Positions 17,315-27,963 of a stretch of 64,000 nt of DNA are shown here, one piece after another; position 1 is the stretch's first letter, and the number at the start of each line of letters is the position of its first letter. The translations under genes were made by a program, and so were the position numbers. The notes under the pieces are model-generated. The model worked only from the letters and a program-made list of their open reading frames with translations. It made no database searches and was not told the DNA's origin. Origin of the DNA: Gemmobacter lutimaris (GTDB taxonomy: Bacteria > Pseudomonadota > Alphaproteobacteria > Rhodobacterales > Rhodobacteraceae); the NCBI RefSeq assembly GCF_003570715.1, contig NZ_QXXQ01000016.1, forward strand, positions 23,209 through 87,208, in the 5' to 3' direction.

Positions 17315-18382
17315 ATGGCAAAGCCCGGCAGAAACACCATTATTCTGGGCGGCCTGGCCGTTGTCGCCGTGCTTGGCTGGCTGGCCTGGGACCGGCTGCA
17401 ACCCGCCGGTCTGCCGGCGGGTTTTGCCAGCGCCAATGGCCGGATCGAGGCGACCGAGGTGGATATCGCGGCGCTCACCGGCGGCCGAATCGCCGAAATC
17501 ACCGCTGCCGAAGGTGACATGGTCAGCGCAGGCGATGTGCTGGTGCAGATGGACGTGGTGCAGCTGAACGCACAAAAACGTCAGGCCGAAGCGCAGCTTG
17601 CCCGCGCCGAAATCGGCGTCGAGACAGCAAGGGCGCTGGTCGCTCAGGCCGAGGCACAAGAGCGCGCGGCCCGGGCCGCGGTTGATCAGGCAGGCTCGGT
17701 TGCCGATGCCGCGTCGCGCAGGCTTGAACGCTCTGAGCAGCTTGCAAAGACCAGTGCGATCTCACAGCAGGTGCTGGATGATGACCGCGCCCGGGACGCC
17801 CAGGCCCGCGCCGGTGTGGCCTCGGCCGAAGCCAGCCATGCGGCAGCGCTGGCGGGGGTCAGCAGCGCGCAGGCGCAGGTGGTCGATGCAAGTGCGGCCG
17901 TCGAGGCGGCAAAGGCGTCGATTGATGCGATCCAGGCCTCTCTGGACGACGCCACGCTGAAAGCGCCGCGCACGGGCCGGATCCAGTATCGCATCGCACA
18001 AGAGGGCGAGATTGTCGGCTCTGGCGGGCGGATCCTCAGCCTTGTCGATCTGGGCGATGTCTATATGACGGTTTTTCTGCCGACATCGCAGGTCGGCCGG
18101 GTGCAGGTCGGATCAGAGGTGCGCCTTGTCATGGATGCGGCGCGGGAATTCGTGATCCCGGCCACGGTTTCCTATGTTGCCGATGTGGCGCAGTTCACGC
18201 CAAAGACGGTCGAGACCGCCGATGAGCGCGAAAAGCTGATGTTCCGCGTCCGTGCCCGCATCGACCCCGAGCTGCTGTCGCGGCATATCGAATATGTCAA
18301 AACCGGCCTGCCGGGCATGGCCTATCTGCGGCTTGATCCGGATGCCGCCTGGCCTGACTTTCTTTCCAATGTCGTGAAATGA
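17315..18382 (+). CDS. HlyD/YhiI-type periplasmic adaptor subunit
   Basis: Membrane-fusion protein of 355 residues: one N-terminal span ([17 protein letters not shown]), a biotinyl-lipoyl half-motif ([20 protein letters not shown]), a long alanine-rich coiled-coil hairpin (about residues 75-205), the second lipoyl half ([20 protein letters not shown]) and a beta-barrel end. It links the inner-membrane ABC exporter that follows to an outer-membrane channel. Its TGA overlaps the ATG of the next gene, and gene order equals yhiI-rbbA-yhhJ of E. coli. Confidence 0.9.
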   Translation: MAKPGRNTIILGGLAVVAVLGWLAWDRLQPAGLPAGFASANGRIEATEVDIAALTGGRIAEITAAEGDMVSAGDVLVQMDVVQLNAQKRQAEAQLARAEIGVETARALVAQAEAQERAARAAVDQAGSVADAASRRLERSEQLAKTSAISQQVLDDDRARDAQARAGVASAEASHAAALAGVSSAQAQVVDASAAVEAAKASIDAIQASLDDATLKAPRTGRIQYRIAQEGEIVGSGGRILSLVDLGDVYMTVFLPTSQVGRVQVGSEVRLVMDAAREFVIPATVSYVADVAQFTPKTVETADEREKLMFRVRARIDPELLSRHIEYVKTGLPGMAYLRLDPDAAWPDFLSNVVK

Positions 18383-21117
18383 CCGGCTCAGTTGCCGGGG
18401 TCTCCGGCCTGACGCTGCGCTATGGCAAGGTCACGGCGCTTGACAATGTGACGCTGGAGATCCCTGAGGGGCGCATGGTCGGGCTGATCGGGCCAGACGG
18501 GGTCGGAAAGTCCAGCCTTCTGTCGCTGCTGGCCGGGGCACGTGTGATCCAGCAGGGCAAGGTCGAGGTTCTGGGCGGCGATATGCGCGATGTGGCGCAT
18601 CGCAACCGCGTCTGCCCCCGCACCGCCTATATGCCGCAGGGTCTGGGCAAGAACCTCTACCCGACGCTTTCGGTCGAAGAGAACCTTGATTTCTTCGGCT
18701 CGCTTTTCGGTCATGACAAGGCCGAACGCGAGCGGCGGATCACCGATCTGCTGGCTGCGACCGGCATGACGCCGTTCCGGTCGCGCCCGGCGTCAAAGCT
18801 GTCGGGCGGCATGAAGCAAAAGCTGGGTCTGTGCTGCGCGCTGATCCATGATCCCGATTTCCTGATTCTTGACGAGCCGACCACCGGCGTCGATCCGCTG
18901 TCGCGCCGCCAGTTCTGGGATCTGATCGACCGCATCCGCGCGACACGGCCGGGGATGAGCGTGATCACCGCCACCGCCTATATGGAAGAGGCCGCGCGCT
19001 TCGACTGGCTGGTTGCGATGAATGCGGGCCGGGTGCTGGCCACCGGCACCACCAACGATCTGCTGTCGCGGACCGGGGCCGACACGCTTGATGCAGCCTT
19101 CATCGCGCTTTTGCCCGAAGAAGACCGGGGCGAAGACAGTGCCGTGGTGATCCCGCCGCGGACCACCGATGACAGCGATATCGCCATCGAGGCCGAGGGG
19201 CTGACGCAGCGCTTTGGCGATTTCGTGGCGGTCGACAATGTTTCCTTCCGCATCCCCAGGGGTGAGATTTTCGGCTTTCTGGGTTCGAACGGCTGCGGCA
19301 AGACGACGACGATGAAGATGCTCACCGGGCTTCTGGAGCCGAGTGAGGGCCGGGCAAAGCTTTTCGGCCATGAGGTCGATGCAAGCGATCTGTCGGTGCG
19401 CCGCCGGGTCGGGTTCATGTCGCAGGCCTTCTCGCTCTATTCCGAGCTGACGGTGCGTCAGAACCTTGATCTGCACGCGCGGCTTTTCGATATGGCGGCC
19501 GAGAAGATCCCCGCCAGGGTTGACGAGATGATCGCCCGGTTCGATCTGGGCGACGTGACCGACAGCCTGCCCGAGGCGTTGCCGCTGGGTATCCGCCAGC
19601 GGCTTTCGCTGGCGGTGGCGATGATCCATGCGCCCGAGATCCTGATCCTTGACGAGCCGACCTCGGGGGTGGACCCGGTGGCGCGCAACGGCTTCTGGCG
19701 TATTCTGGCGGAACTTTCGCGCAAGGATGGCGTGACGATCTTTGTCTCGACCCATTTCATGAACGAGGCGGAATGGTGCGACCGCATCAGCCTGATGCAT
19801 GCGGGCAAGGTGCTGGTCTCGGACACCGCCGAGGGGATCACGAAAGCCAAAGGTTGCGCCACGCTGGAAGACGCGTTCATCGCCTATCTTGAAGAGGCGA
19901 TTGGCGAGACGGCACCCGCCCCCGCCGCTGCGCCCGAGGCCGCGCCCGAGGCCCCCGCAGCCGGGGTGACCCATCACGCGCAGCAATCCGGCTTCAGCCT
20001 GCGGCGACTGCTTAGCTATTCGCAGCTGGAAAGCCTGCAATTGCAGCGCGATCCGATCCGGCTGACCATGGCGTTGGTCGGCAGCCTTCTTCTGATGATC
20101 GTGGTGGGGCTGGGCATCAACATGGATGTCGAGGATCTGACCTTCGCCGCCCTTGACCGCGACCAGACCACCACCAGCCGCAATTATATCGCCGATATTG
20201 CGGGATCGCGCTATTTCATCGAACAGCCGGCCCTGACAAGTTACGACGAGATCGACGCAAGAATGCGCTCGGGCGAGCTGGCGCTGGCGATCGAGATCCC
20301 GCCCGGCTTTGCCGCCGATATCGCGGCAGGCAGGGATGTGCAGGTCGGGGCCTGGTTCGACGGCGCCAACCCCAGCCGCGCCAATACGGTGCAGGGCTAT
20401 GTGCAGGGCATGCATGCCGACTGGATCACACGTCAGGCGCGTCAGCTTTACGGTGACAAGGCGAGCGGCGGCAGTTTCGAACTGGTGACCCGATACCGCT
20501 ACAACCCCGACGTGCGCAGCCTGAATGCGATGGTCCCGGCGATCATCCCGCTGCTTTTGCTGATGATCCCGGCGATCCTGACCACGCTTTCGGTCGCGCG
20601 TGAACGCGAACTGGGCTCGATCATCAATTTCTACGTCACGCCGGTGACGCGGCTGGAATTTCTGCTTGGCAAACAGCTGCCCTATATCGCGCTGGCCATG
20701 CTGAATTTCTTCCTGATGATGGCCATGGCGGTCACATTCTTCGCAGTGCCCTTCAACGGCAGTTTTCTGGGCTTTACCCTTTCGGCGCTGATCTATGTCA
20801 CCGCGACCACGGCGCTTGGTTTTCTGGTGTCGGTCTTCATCGCAAGTCAGGTCGCGGCGCTGTTCGCGACCGCCATGCTGACGATGATCCCGGCGGTCAG
20901 CTATTCGGGTTTGATCTACCCGGTCTCTTCGCTGTCGGGTTTTGGCCGGGTTCTGGGCGAGATCTACCCCTCGACCTGGTTTATCACCGCCGCGCGGGGG
21001 GCTTTCTCCAAGGCCTTCGGAATGGCGGAACTGGCCGGGCCGATGCTGGCCATGGGCATCGCCATTCCGGTGATTATCGGGCTGGCGGCGGCCTTCCTGG
21101 AAAAACAGGCGAAGTGA
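18379..21117 (+). CDS. rbbA: RbbA-type ABC transporter: two ATPase domains fused to a permease
   Basis: A 912-residue fusion, the length of E. coli RbbA. ATPase 1 (about residues 8-240) shows [24 protein letters not shown] and [14 protein letters not shown]; ATPase 2 (about 270-500) shows [25 protein letters not shown] and [13 protein letters not shown]. An Ala/Pro-rich linker follows and then an ABC-2 type permease of about six spans ([20 protein letters not shown]). It was named for ribosome association, but the domain order is that of an exporter. With YhiI and YhhJ it should form a drug or lipid efflux system. Confidence 0.9.
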   Translation: MTGSVAGVSGLTLRYGKVTALDNVTLEIPEGRMVGLIGPDGVGKSSLLSLLAGARVIQQGKVEVLGGDMRDVAHRNRVCPRTAYMPQGLGKNLYPTLSVEENLDFFGSLFGHDKAERERRITDLLAATGMTPFRSRPASKLSGGMKQKLGLCCALIHDPDFLILDEPTTGVDPLSRRQFWDLIDRIRATRPGMSVITATAYMEEAARFDWLVAMNAGRVLATGTTNDLLSRTGADTLDAAFIALLPEEDRGEDSAVVIPPRTTDDSDIAIEAEGLTQRFGDFVAVDNVSFRIPRGEIFGFLGSNGCGKTTTMKMLTGLLEPSEGRAKLFGHEVDASDLSVRRRVGFMSQAFSLYSELTVRQNLDLHARLFDMAAEKIPARVDEMIARFDLGDVTDSLPEALPLGIRQRLSLAVAMIHAPEILILDEPTSGVDPVARNGFWRILAELSRKDGVTIFVSTHFMNEAEWCDRISLMHAGKVLVSDTAEGITKAKGCATLEDAFIAYLEEAIGETAPAPAAAPEAAPEAPAAGVTHHAQQSGFSLRRLLSYSQLESLQLQRDPIRLTMALVGSLLLMIVVGLGINMDVEDLTFAALDRDQTTTSRNYIADIAGSRYFIEQPALTSYDEIDARMRSGELALAIEIPPGFAADIAAGRDVQVGAWFDGANPSRANTVQGYVQGMHADWITRQARQLYGDKASGGSFELVTRYRYNPDVRSLNAMVPAIIPLLLLMIPAILTTLSVARERELGSIINFYVTPVTRLEFLLGKQLPYIALAMLNFFLMMAMAVTFFAVPFNGSFLGFTLSALIYVTATTALGFLVSVFIASQVAALFATAMLTMIPAVSYSGLIYPVSSLSGFGRVLGEIYPSTWFITAARGAFSKAFGMAELAGPMLAMGIAIPVIIGLAAAFLEKQAK

Positions 21118-21124
21118 GGGGCGG

Positions 21125-22237
21125 ATGAACCTGCGCAACACCTTCAATCTGGGCGTCAAGGAATTGCGCGGGCTCTGGCGCGATCCGGTGATGCTGGTGC
21201 TGATCGTCTATTCCTTTTCGCTCTCGATCTGGACCTCTGCGAACGTCTCGCCCGAGGCGCTGACGAATGCCGCGATCTCGATCGTGGATGAGGATCAGTC
21301 GCATCTCTCCGCCCGCATCACCTCGGCCTTTTATCCGCCCTATTTTGTCGAGCCGCAGATGACCACGACGGCCGAGATGGATCGGCGGATGGATCAGGGG
21401 CTGGATACTTTTGCGCTGAACATCCCACCGGATTTCGCGCGCGATGTGCTGGCCGGAAAAAACCCGGCGATCCAGCTGAATATCGACGCGACAAGGATGA
21501 GCCAGGCCTTCACCGGCGGCGGCTATATCCAGCAGATCGTGTCCTCCGAGGTTTCGGAATATGTGGCGGGCTACCGGGCCGAGACCGCGCTGCCGGTCGA
21601 TCTGGCGCTCCGCGCGCGGTATAATCCCTCGCTGGATCCGAAGTGGTTCGGCGCGATTTCCGCCGTGATCCGGTCGATCACCATGCTGTCGCTGGTGCTG
21701 ACCGGCGCGGCGCTGATCCGCGAAAAGGAACATGGCACGGTCGAGCACCTGCTGGTCATGCCCGTCACCCCGACCGAGATCATGTTTTCCAAGATCTGGT
21801 CGATGGGGCTGGTGGTGCTGCTGGGGTCGATCTTTTCGCTAAGTGTTGTGGTGCAGGCGCTGATGGCGGTTCCGGTGCAGGGCTCGGTCGTGCTGTTTCT
21901 TGCGGGCGCGGTGCTGATGGTTTTCGCCATGACGGGGCTTGGAATTTTCCTTGCCACCATCGCCGGGTCGATGCCGCAATTCGCGCTTTTGCTGATGATG
22001 GCGCTTTTGCCGCTGCAGGTGCTGTCAGGCGCGATGACGCCGCGGGAATCCATGCCAGAGATCATCCAGACCATCATGCTTGCAGCCCCCAACACGCATT
22101 TCATCATCCTCTCGCAGGGCATCTTGTTCCGAGGTGCGGGGCTTGACGTGGTCTGGCCCCAGTTCGCGGCGCTGGCGGCGATCGGGGTGGCGCTGTTCTG
22201 GCTGGCACTGATACGATTCAAGAAATTCCTGCGGTAA
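21125..22237 (+). CDS. YhhJ-type ABC-2 permease
   Basis: A 370-residue inner-membrane permease with one N-terminal span, a large periplasmic domain (about residues 45-170) and five or six C-terminal spans. The signature IREKEHGTVEHLLVMPVTPT is the conserved coupling segment of ABC-2 permeases. It probably pairs with the permease half of RbbA. It starts 7 bp after the RbbA stop. Confidence 0.9.
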   Translation: MNLRNTFNLGVKELRGLWRDPVMLVLIVYSFSLSIWTSANVSPEALTNAAISIVDEDQSHLSARITSAFYPPYFVEPQMTTTAEMDRRMDQGLDTFALNIPPDFARDVLAGKNPAIQLNIDATRMSQAFTGGGYIQQIVSSEVSEYVAGYRAETALPVDLALRARYNPSLDPKWFGAISAVIRSITMLSLVLTGAALIREKEHGTVEHLLVMPVTPTEIMFSKIWSMGLVVLLGSIFSLSVVVQALMAVPVQGSVVLFLAGAVLMVFAMTGLGIFLATIAGSMPQFALLLMMALLPLQVLSGAMTPRESMPEIIQTIMLAAPNTHFIILSQGILFRGAGLDVVWPQFAALAAIGVALFWLALIRFKKFLR

Positions 22238-22242
22238 GGCAT

Positions 22243-23322
22243 ATGTTGGGCCGCCTGCTTCTGATCCTGACGCTTGCGCTTGCAGGCTGCGCTGCGCGTC
22301 CGGGGCCGGAAGTTCTGGCCCCCGATGCCGGTGCCCTGCCCGAGGGCGCCCGCCTTGTCCGGGTGCTGACCATGACCACCCGCGCGCCCGAGGCAAATCT
22401 GCCGGGGGCCTTTGGCGACTCTCGCTCCATCCGGCCAAGCTGGCTGGAATACGAGGTCTCGGTGCCGCCTGGCCATCGGCCGGGAAAGATTGAATGGCCG
22501 GATCGCAATGGCAGCAGCGCCGACCGGAATTTCGTGATGCGCAGCCGGCAGACGCTTAGCCGTGACGCCTTTGCAAAGCGTCTCTCGCGCGAGGGGGTCG
22601 GGCTTTATGTCCACGGCTTCAACACCCGCTTTCATGAGGCCTTGTTCCGTACCGCGCAGCTTTCGGTCGATGCGCATATCGAGGAAAAGCCCGTCCTTTT
22701 TACATGGCCCTCGGCAGGCTATCCGGGCGCCTATCTGGCTGATCGTGACGCGTCTGACTTTTCCCGCGCGGCGCTTGCCGATCTGCTGCGGCTTTTGACA
22801 AAGGGTCGGTCCGCTTCCGACGCGGTGCCGGTGCTGGCTCACAGCATGGGCGCGCGGCTGACGATGGAGACGCTGGTGCAACTGCGTCTTGCCGGGCGGG
22901 ACGATGTGCTGGACCGGATCGAGGTCATCCTTGCCGCCCCGGATATTGATATCGATCTTTTCCGCGCCCAGATGGTCAGCCTTGGGCCGATGAAGCATCC
23001 CATCACGGTGCTCGTCTCCTCGGACGATCTGGCGCTGAAACTGTCGTCGCAGCTTTCGGTACGTCGGATACGGCTTGGGCTTGTCGATGTGCGTGATCCG
23101 GCGGTCCAGCGCCTGGCGGTCGCGACCGGAATACGGATCGTGGATATTACCGATATTCCGACCGATGATCCCGCCCACAGCCGCTATGTCGGCCTGCTTT
23201 CCGGCGAGGCCGGGGCTGTGGTTGAAAACACCCTTTTCGGTGAGGTACGCTTGGCTGGGGCCTTTGTCTTCAATCAGGTCGGTGGTGTCTTCACTGGCAT
23301 CGGTGATGTGCTGGCGGATTGA
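22243..23322 (+). CDS. lipoprotein alpha/beta hydrolase, DUF900-like
   Basis: A 359-residue predicted lipoprotein: signal sequence LLLILTLALAGC with Cys at about residue 16. The body is an alpha/beta hydrolase with oxyanion-loop segment GLYVHGFN, nucleophile motif AHSMGAR (G-x-S-x-G variant A-H-S-M-G) and a D/H-bearing C-terminal part. It starts 5 bp after yhhJ, so it is probably the last gene of the efflux operon; that location suggests an envelope role, perhaps in processing or trapping the exported molecule, which is inference. Confidence 0.8.
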   Translation: MLGRLLLILTLALAGCAARPGPEVLAPDAGALPEGARLVRVLTMTTRAPEANLPGAFGDSRSIRPSWLEYEVSVPPGHRPGKIEWPDRNGSSADRNFVMRSRQTLSRDAFAKRLSREGVGLYVHGFNTRFHEALFRTAQLSVDAHIEEKPVLFTWPSAGYPGAYLADRDASDFSRAALADLLRLLTKGRSASDAVPVLAHSMGARLTMETLVQLRLAGRDDVLDRIEVILAAPDIDIDLFRAQMVSLGPMKHPITVLVSSDDLALKLSSQLSVRRIRLGLVDVRDPAVQRLAVATGIRIVDITDIPTDDPAHSRYVGLLSGEAGAVVENTLFGEVRLAGAFVFNQVGGVFTGIGDVLAD

Positions 23323-23575
23323 GGCCGCGGCCTTGGCCCGGCGTTGGTGCCAGCGGCATTGGCCGGGTCATGGCCTCGACGTCGCGCCGTTTTGCCGGTA
23401 ATCGTCCATGATGATCAGGGCAGGGACAGGGGATTCCGTGTCCGCCGCCGGACGCCGATGCTTTGCCTGTTCAGTCCGGGGGCGGCTGTTTCGGCGGTTT
23501 GACGGCGCTTTACGACATGTCGTCGGCATCGGGCCTTGGGCGCAATGCCTATGTTCAAGAAAAATCTTGAACTCT

Positions 23576-23589
23576 TTGATTTCGATCAA
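23576..23589. promoter_or_regulatory. perfect FNR/Anr box upstream of phaC
   Basis: TTGATTTCGATCAA matches TTGAT-N4-ATCAA at all ten positions. Its centre is 58 bp before the phaC ATG, so a start site near 23624 would put it at the class II position -41.5. A -10-like GCTAAC lies at 23609-23614. The remaining 318 bp between the hydrolase and phaC show no gene. Confidence 0.75.
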
Positions 23590-23640
23590 CACTCGTTGAT
23601 AGTTCTGTGCTAACTTCCGCCGGTAAATTGGAGACGCGAC

Positions 23641-25398
23641 ATGGCCCTTACTCCCAAATCAGATGGCTCGGGTGCAACCGGCGATGAAAGCCTTGGCATC
23701 GAGGCTTTTCAGGCCGTTGACCGCATACGAGAGGCGCTCTCGGGACAGCTCAGCGGCGGGGTCTCGCCCGGCTCGCTGATGATGGCCTATGTCGACTGGG
23801 CCTTTCATCTGGCGCAGGCACCGGGCAAGCAGATGGAACTGGGCGTCAAGGCGGGCCGCAAATGGCAGCGTCTCATGGCGCATCTGATGGCCTCGGCGAT
23901 GGATCCGCAGGCCGCGCCGGTCATCACGCCCTTGCCGGGCGACCGCCGTTTCGCCGGTGAAGCCTGGGCGAAACCGCCCTTCAGCTGGATGTCGCAGGCT
24001 TTCCTGCTGCAGCAGCAATGGCTGCATAACGTCACCCATGAGGTTCCGGGCGTGACGAAGCACCACGAGGATGTGGTGTCTTTTGCCGCGAAACAGATCC
24101 TTGATGTCTGTGCGCCTTCGAACAACCCTTTTACCAATCCCGAGGTTGTGGCACGGACCTGGGCTACCGGAGGCATGAACCTTGTGAAGGGCTGGCAGAA
24201 CTGGCTGCAGGACGTCGTCCGCCAGATCCGGCAGGAGCCGCCAGAGGGTGTCGAGGCCTTTACACCGGGTCGCGATGTGGCGGTGACGCCGGGCAAGGTA
24301 ATCTTCCGCAACCACCTGATCGAACTGATCCAGTATACGCCCACGACAGAAACCGTGCACCCCGAGCCGGTGCTGATCGTTCCGGCCTGGATCATGAAAT
24401 ACTATATCCTCGACCTCAGCCCGGAGAATTCCCTGATCCGCTGGCTGGTGGCGCAGGGCCACACGGTTTTCGCCATTTCCTGGCGCAATCCGGGTGCAGA
24501 GGATCGTGATCTGACGCTGGAGGATTATCGCCGGCTGGGCGTGATGGCCGCGTTGGATGAGATCACCCGTCTAATGCCCGATCAGAAAATCCACGCCACC
24601 GGCTATTGTCTGGGTGGCACTTTGCTGTCGATCGCGGCGGCTGCCATGGCGGGGAAGGGGGACGCGCGTCTCGCCTCGCTGACGCTGCTTGCCGCGCAGG
24701 TCGATTTCGCCGAACCGGGCGAGCTTGCGTTGTTCATCGACCCAAGCCAGCTGCATCTTCTTGAAAGCATGATGTGGAACCGCGGCTATCTCTCTGCCGA
24801 TCAGATGGCGGGGGCGTTTCAGCTTTTGCGCTCGAATGACCTCATCTGGTCCCGGATGGTGCGCGATTACATGATGGGCGAGCGGACGGCGATGAATGAT
24901 CTCATGGCCTGGAATGCCGACAGCACCCGGATGCCCTATCGGATGCATGCCGAATATCTGCGCAGGCTTTATCTGAATAATGAGCTTTCTTCGGGACGCT
25001 TCACCGCCGGGGGCAAGACAGTTCTGTTGCAGAACATCCGGGTGCCGATCTTTGCCGTCGGGACCGAGCGCGATCATGTCGCACCCTGGAAGTCGGTCTA
25101 CAAAATCCACCAGTTCACCGATTGCGAGGTGACTTTCGCGCTGACGTCGGGCGGGCATAATGCGGGGATCGTCTCTCCTCCCGGTCACCCGCGCCGCCGC
25201 TACCGGCTGGCGACCCGCGCCCATGACGACGCGCTTTTGCCGCCCGAGACCTGGGTCGAGGCCAATCCTGCAACCGAGGGTTCGTGGTGGACGCCCTGGC
25301 AGGCCTGGCTTGCCGCGCGTTCGGGTGCCCCCGCCGCGCCGCCCGCAATGGGCAACGCGCTGGCAGATGCGCCCGGCACATATGTTTTCCAGAGGTGA
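23641..25398 (+). CDS. phaC: class I poly(3-hydroxyalkanoate) synthase
   Basis: Cytoplasmic granule-bound polymerase, 585 residues, joining hydroxyacyl-CoA units. The lipase-like box GYCLGG holds catalytic Cys323; the other triad members read as Asp478 (GTERDHVAP) and His506 (SGGHNAGIVSPPGH). N-terminal domain about residues 1-220, alpha/beta hydrolase core after it. Length fits class I enzymes, which need no PhaE or PhaR. It leads the operon phaC, maoC-pta, ackA, fabI under an FNR box, implying polymer synthesis when oxygen falls. Confidence 0.93.
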   Translation: MALTPKSDGSGATGDESLGIEAFQAVDRIREALSGQLSGGVSPGSLMMAYVDWAFHLAQAPGKQMELGVKAGRKWQRLMAHLMASAMDPQAAPVITPLPGDRRFAGEAWAKPPFSWMSQAFLLQQQWLHNVTHEVPGVTKHHEDVVSFAAKQILDVCAPSNNPFTNPEVVARTWATGGMNLVKGWQNWLQDVVRQIRQEPPEGVEAFTPGRDVAVTPGKVIFRNHLIELIQYTPTTETVHPEPVLIVPAWIMKYYILDLSPENSLIRWLVAQGHTVFAISWRNPGAEDRDLTLEDYRRLGVMAALDEITRLMPDQKIHATGYCLGGTLLSIAAAAMAGKGDARLASLTLLAAQVDFAEPGELALFIDPSQLHLLESMMWNRGYLSADQMAGAFQLLRSNDLIWSRMVRDYMMGERTAMNDLMAWNADSTRMPYRMHAEYLRRLYLNNELSSGRFTAGGKTVLLQNIRVPIFAVGTERDHVAPWKSVYKIHQFTDCEVTFALTSGGHNAGIVSPPGHPRRRYRLATRAHDDALLPPETWVEANPATEGSWWTPWQAWLAARSGAPAAPPAMGNALADAPGTYVFQR

Positions 25399-25402
25399 CA
25401 AG

Positions 25403-26797
25403 ATGACCGGCACTCTGACCAACTATCTGTTTCACCAGATGAAAATCGGCGACCGCGCCAGTCTTGTCCGCCACGTCGGTCCCAAGGATATTGAATTGTT
25501 CGCCGCTGTTTCCGGCGACGCCAACCCCGCGCATCTGGATGCCGGTTTCGCCGCCCATGGGCCGTTTGGCCATGTCGTGGTGCACGGCATGTGGACTGCG
25601 GCGCTGATTTCGGCGGTGCTGGGCACCCGCCTGCCGGGGCCGGGGACGATCTATCTCGACCAGCAGATCCGCTTTAACAAGCCGGTTTCGCCAGGCGATA
25701 CCATCACCGCCGAAGTTGAAGTGGCCGAGCTGATCGAGGGCAAGAACCGTGTCCGCCTGACGACCACCGCCCGCAATCAGCGGGGCGAGGTGGTGCTTTC
25801 GGGCGAGGCGCTGGTGCTGGCCCCGGTCGAGCAGGTGACCTGGGTGCCGGGTGACCTTCCCGAGGCGGTGGTCTTGCCGAAGGGGCGCTGGCAGGGCTTT
25901 GTCGAAGAGGCCCGCGCATTGCCCCCGGTGCGGGCGGCGGTGGTGCATCCCTGTTCGAAATCCGCGATCCTTGGCGCGATCGAGGTGCGCGACGAAGGCC
26001 TGCTTGACCCGATCCTGATCGGTCCCGGCGCAAAGATTCGCGCGGCGGCCGCCGAGGCCGGGGTCTCGCTTGACGGCTTCCGGATCGAGGAGACAGAGCA
26101 CAGCCATGCAGCGGCGGCGCGGGCGGTGGAACTGGCGGCCTGTGGCAAGGTCCAGGTGCTGGTCAAGGGCAGCCTGCATTCCGATGAACTGCTTGCGGCG
26201 GTGGTTTCGAAAAGCGGCGGCCTGCGCACCGAACGCCGGATCAGCCATGTCTATGCGATGGATGTGCCCGCCTATCGCAAGCCGGTGATCGTCACCGATG
26301 CCGCGATCAATATCGCACCGACATTAGAGCATAAGCGCGACATCTGCCAGAATGCCGTCGATCTGATGCGGCTTCTGGGGCGCGATCAGCCGAAGGTCGC
26401 GGTGCTGGCGGCGGTCGAGACGGTGAACGCGACGATGCCCGCCACGCTGGATGCCGCCGCGCTGACGGTGATGGCGGCTCGAGGCCAGATCACGGGCGCG
26501 CTGGTTGACGGGCCGCTGGCCTTCGACAATGCGATCAGCCCCGAGGCGGTGGCGACGAAGGGCATCGTCTCGCAGGTGGCGGGCGAGGCCGATATTCTTC
26601 TGGTGCCGGATCTCGAGGCCGGGAACATGCTTGCCAAACAGCTGATCTATTTCGCGGGCGCCACGGCCGCGGGGCTGGTTCTGGGCGCACGGGTGCCAAT
26701 CGTTCTGACAAGCCGGGCGGATCCTTTATCGGCCCGCATCGCCTCGGCTGCGCTGGCCAAGCTGGTCGCGGTCCGCAAAGCGGAGGGGAAGGCGTGA
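25403..26797 (+). CDS. MaoC-type hydratase fused to phosphate acetyltransferase
   Basis: Bifunctional 464-residue protein. Residues 1-140 form a hot-dog MaoC domain with the (R)-hydratase motif GDANPAHLD (Asp/His pair) and HGMWTAALISAVLG. Residues 160-464 are a PTA_PTB phosphotransacylase domain (HPCSKSAIL, KGSLHSDELL, VPDLEAGNMLAKQL). The first could supply (R)-3-hydroxyacyl-CoA to PhaC; the second interconverts acyl-CoA and acyl phosphate for the kinase downstream. It starts 4 bp after phaC and overlaps ackA. Confidence 0.92.
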   Translation: MTGTLTNYLFHQMKIGDRASLVRHVGPKDIELFAAVSGDANPAHLDAGFAAHGPFGHVVVHGMWTAALISAVLGTRLPGPGTIYLDQQIRFNKPVSPGDTITAEVEVAELIEGKNRVRLTTTARNQRGEVVLSGEALVLAPVEQVTWVPGDLPEAVVLPKGRWQGFVEEARALPPVRAAVVHPCSKSAILGAIEVRDEGLLDPILIGPGAKIRAAAAEAGVSLDGFRIEETEHSHAAAARAVELAACGKVQVLVKGSLHSDELLAAVVSKSGGLRTERRISHVYAMDVPAYRKPVIVTDAAINIAPTLEHKRDICQNAVDLMRLLGRDQPKVAVLAAVETVNATMPATLDAAALTVMAARGQITGALVDGPLAFDNAISPEAVATKGIVSQVAGEADILLVPDLEAGNMLAKQLIYFAGATAAGLVLGARVPIVLTSRADPLSARIASAALAKLVAVRKAEGKA

Positions 26798-27963
26798 CCC
26801 GCGATCTGATCCTGACATTCAACACCGGATCCTCGACTATCAAGCTGGGGTTTTACGCACTGGAGGCCGCCGCGCCGCGCCCGCTGGCCTCGGGCGTGAT
26901 CGATTTCCGCGATGAGCCTTTCGAAGTGCGCCTGACGCGCGAGGGCAAGACCTTTTCAGGCCCGATCACAGCGGATCCCGGCGATCTGACAGCCGTGCTG
27001 AACCAGGCTTTTGCCTGGCTGGCCGGGCATTTCAATCTTTCGCGCCTTGCGGTGATCGGCCATCGGGTTGTGCATGGCGGCGATGTCTTCACAGGACCAG
27101 CCCGGATCACCGATCAGGTGATCGCGCAGATCGACGCGCTGGCGCGGCTTGCGCCGCTGCATCAGCCGCAAAGCCTTGCGCTGATCCGGGCGATGCGGGG
27201 GCTTTACCCCGATGTGCCACAGACAGCCTCTTTCGACACGGCGTTTCATGCCACCAACCCGCCCCTGATCCGCCGCTTTGCCCTGCCGCGCGCGCTTTAT
27301 GATCAGGGGATCAAGCGCTATGGCTTTCATGGTCTCTCCTACCGCTATATCGCCGGGCAACTGGGCGATCTGGCCACCGATGCAAAGGTGGTCGCCGCAC
27401 ATCTGGGCAGCGGCGCAAGCCTTTGTGCGATCCGGGGCGGCAAGAGCATCGACAGCTCGATGGGGTTTTCGACGCTGGACGGCATCCCGATGGCGACGCG
27501 TTCGGGTGCGCTGGACCCCGGCGTGATCCTGCATCTGATGGGCGAAATGGGGCAAAGCCTGAAACAGGTCGAGACCATGCTCTATCGTGAAAGCGGCCTT
27601 CTGGGCGTGTCGGGTTTCGAGGCTGACAGCCGCGAGCTGATGGCCAGCACGCGCCCAGAGGCTGCCGAGGCGCTCGACCTCTTTTGCCTGCGCATCGCGG
27701 GCGAGGTGGCACGGTTGGCGACCAGCATGGGCGGGATCGATGCGCTGGTCTTCACGGCAGGAATCGGCGAGCATCAGCCCGGTATCCGCGCCCGTGTCGC
27801 CGCGCGGCTGGCCTGGCTTGGGGCAGAGCTTGACCCCGATGCCAATGAAGCAGGGTCGCGCAGGATCAGCACCGCCGCCAGCCGGGTGCAGCTTCTTGTC
27901 ATTCCGACCGATGAGGAAAGCATCATCGCCCAGGAGGCCGTCAGCGAAGAGGCAGCGACATGA
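26794..27963 (+). CDS. ackA: acetate (or propionate/butyrate) kinase
   Basis: Cytoplasmic ATP-forming kinase, 389 residues. Motifs: N-terminal LTFNTGSSTIKLGFY, GHRVVHGG, the SFDTAFHATNP segment, YGFHGLSYRYI, VAAHLGSGASLCAI and FTAGIGEHQPGIR. With the preceding phosphotransacetylase it converts acetyl-CoA to acetate plus ATP, a fermentative energy route. Start GTG overlaps the stop of the previous gene. Confidence 0.93.
   Translation: MTRDLILTFNTGSSTIKLGFYALEAAAPRPLASGVIDFRDEPFEVRLTREGKTFSGPITADPGDLTAVLNQAFAWLAGHFNLSRLAVIGHRVVHGGDVFTGPARITDQVIAQIDALARLAPLHQPQSLALIRAMRGLYPDVPQTASFDTAFHATNPPLIRRFALPRALYDQGIKRYGFHGLSYRYIAGQLGDLATDAKVVAAHLGSGASLCAIRGGKSIDSSMGFSTLDGIPMATRSGALDPGVILHLMGEMGQSLKQVETMLYRESGLLGVSGFEADSRELMASTRPEAAEALDLFCLRIAGEVARLATSMGGIDALVFTAGIGEHQPGIRARVAARLAWLGAELDPDANEAGSRRISTAASRVQLLVIPTDEESIIAQEAVSEEAAT

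Noticed and set aside
18793..21159. 788-codon open frame antisense to rbbA
   Set aside because: It is the mirror of a high-GC gene with strong third-position bias. Its translation is His/Arg/Gln-rich without domains, while the plus strand encodes a complete RbbA.
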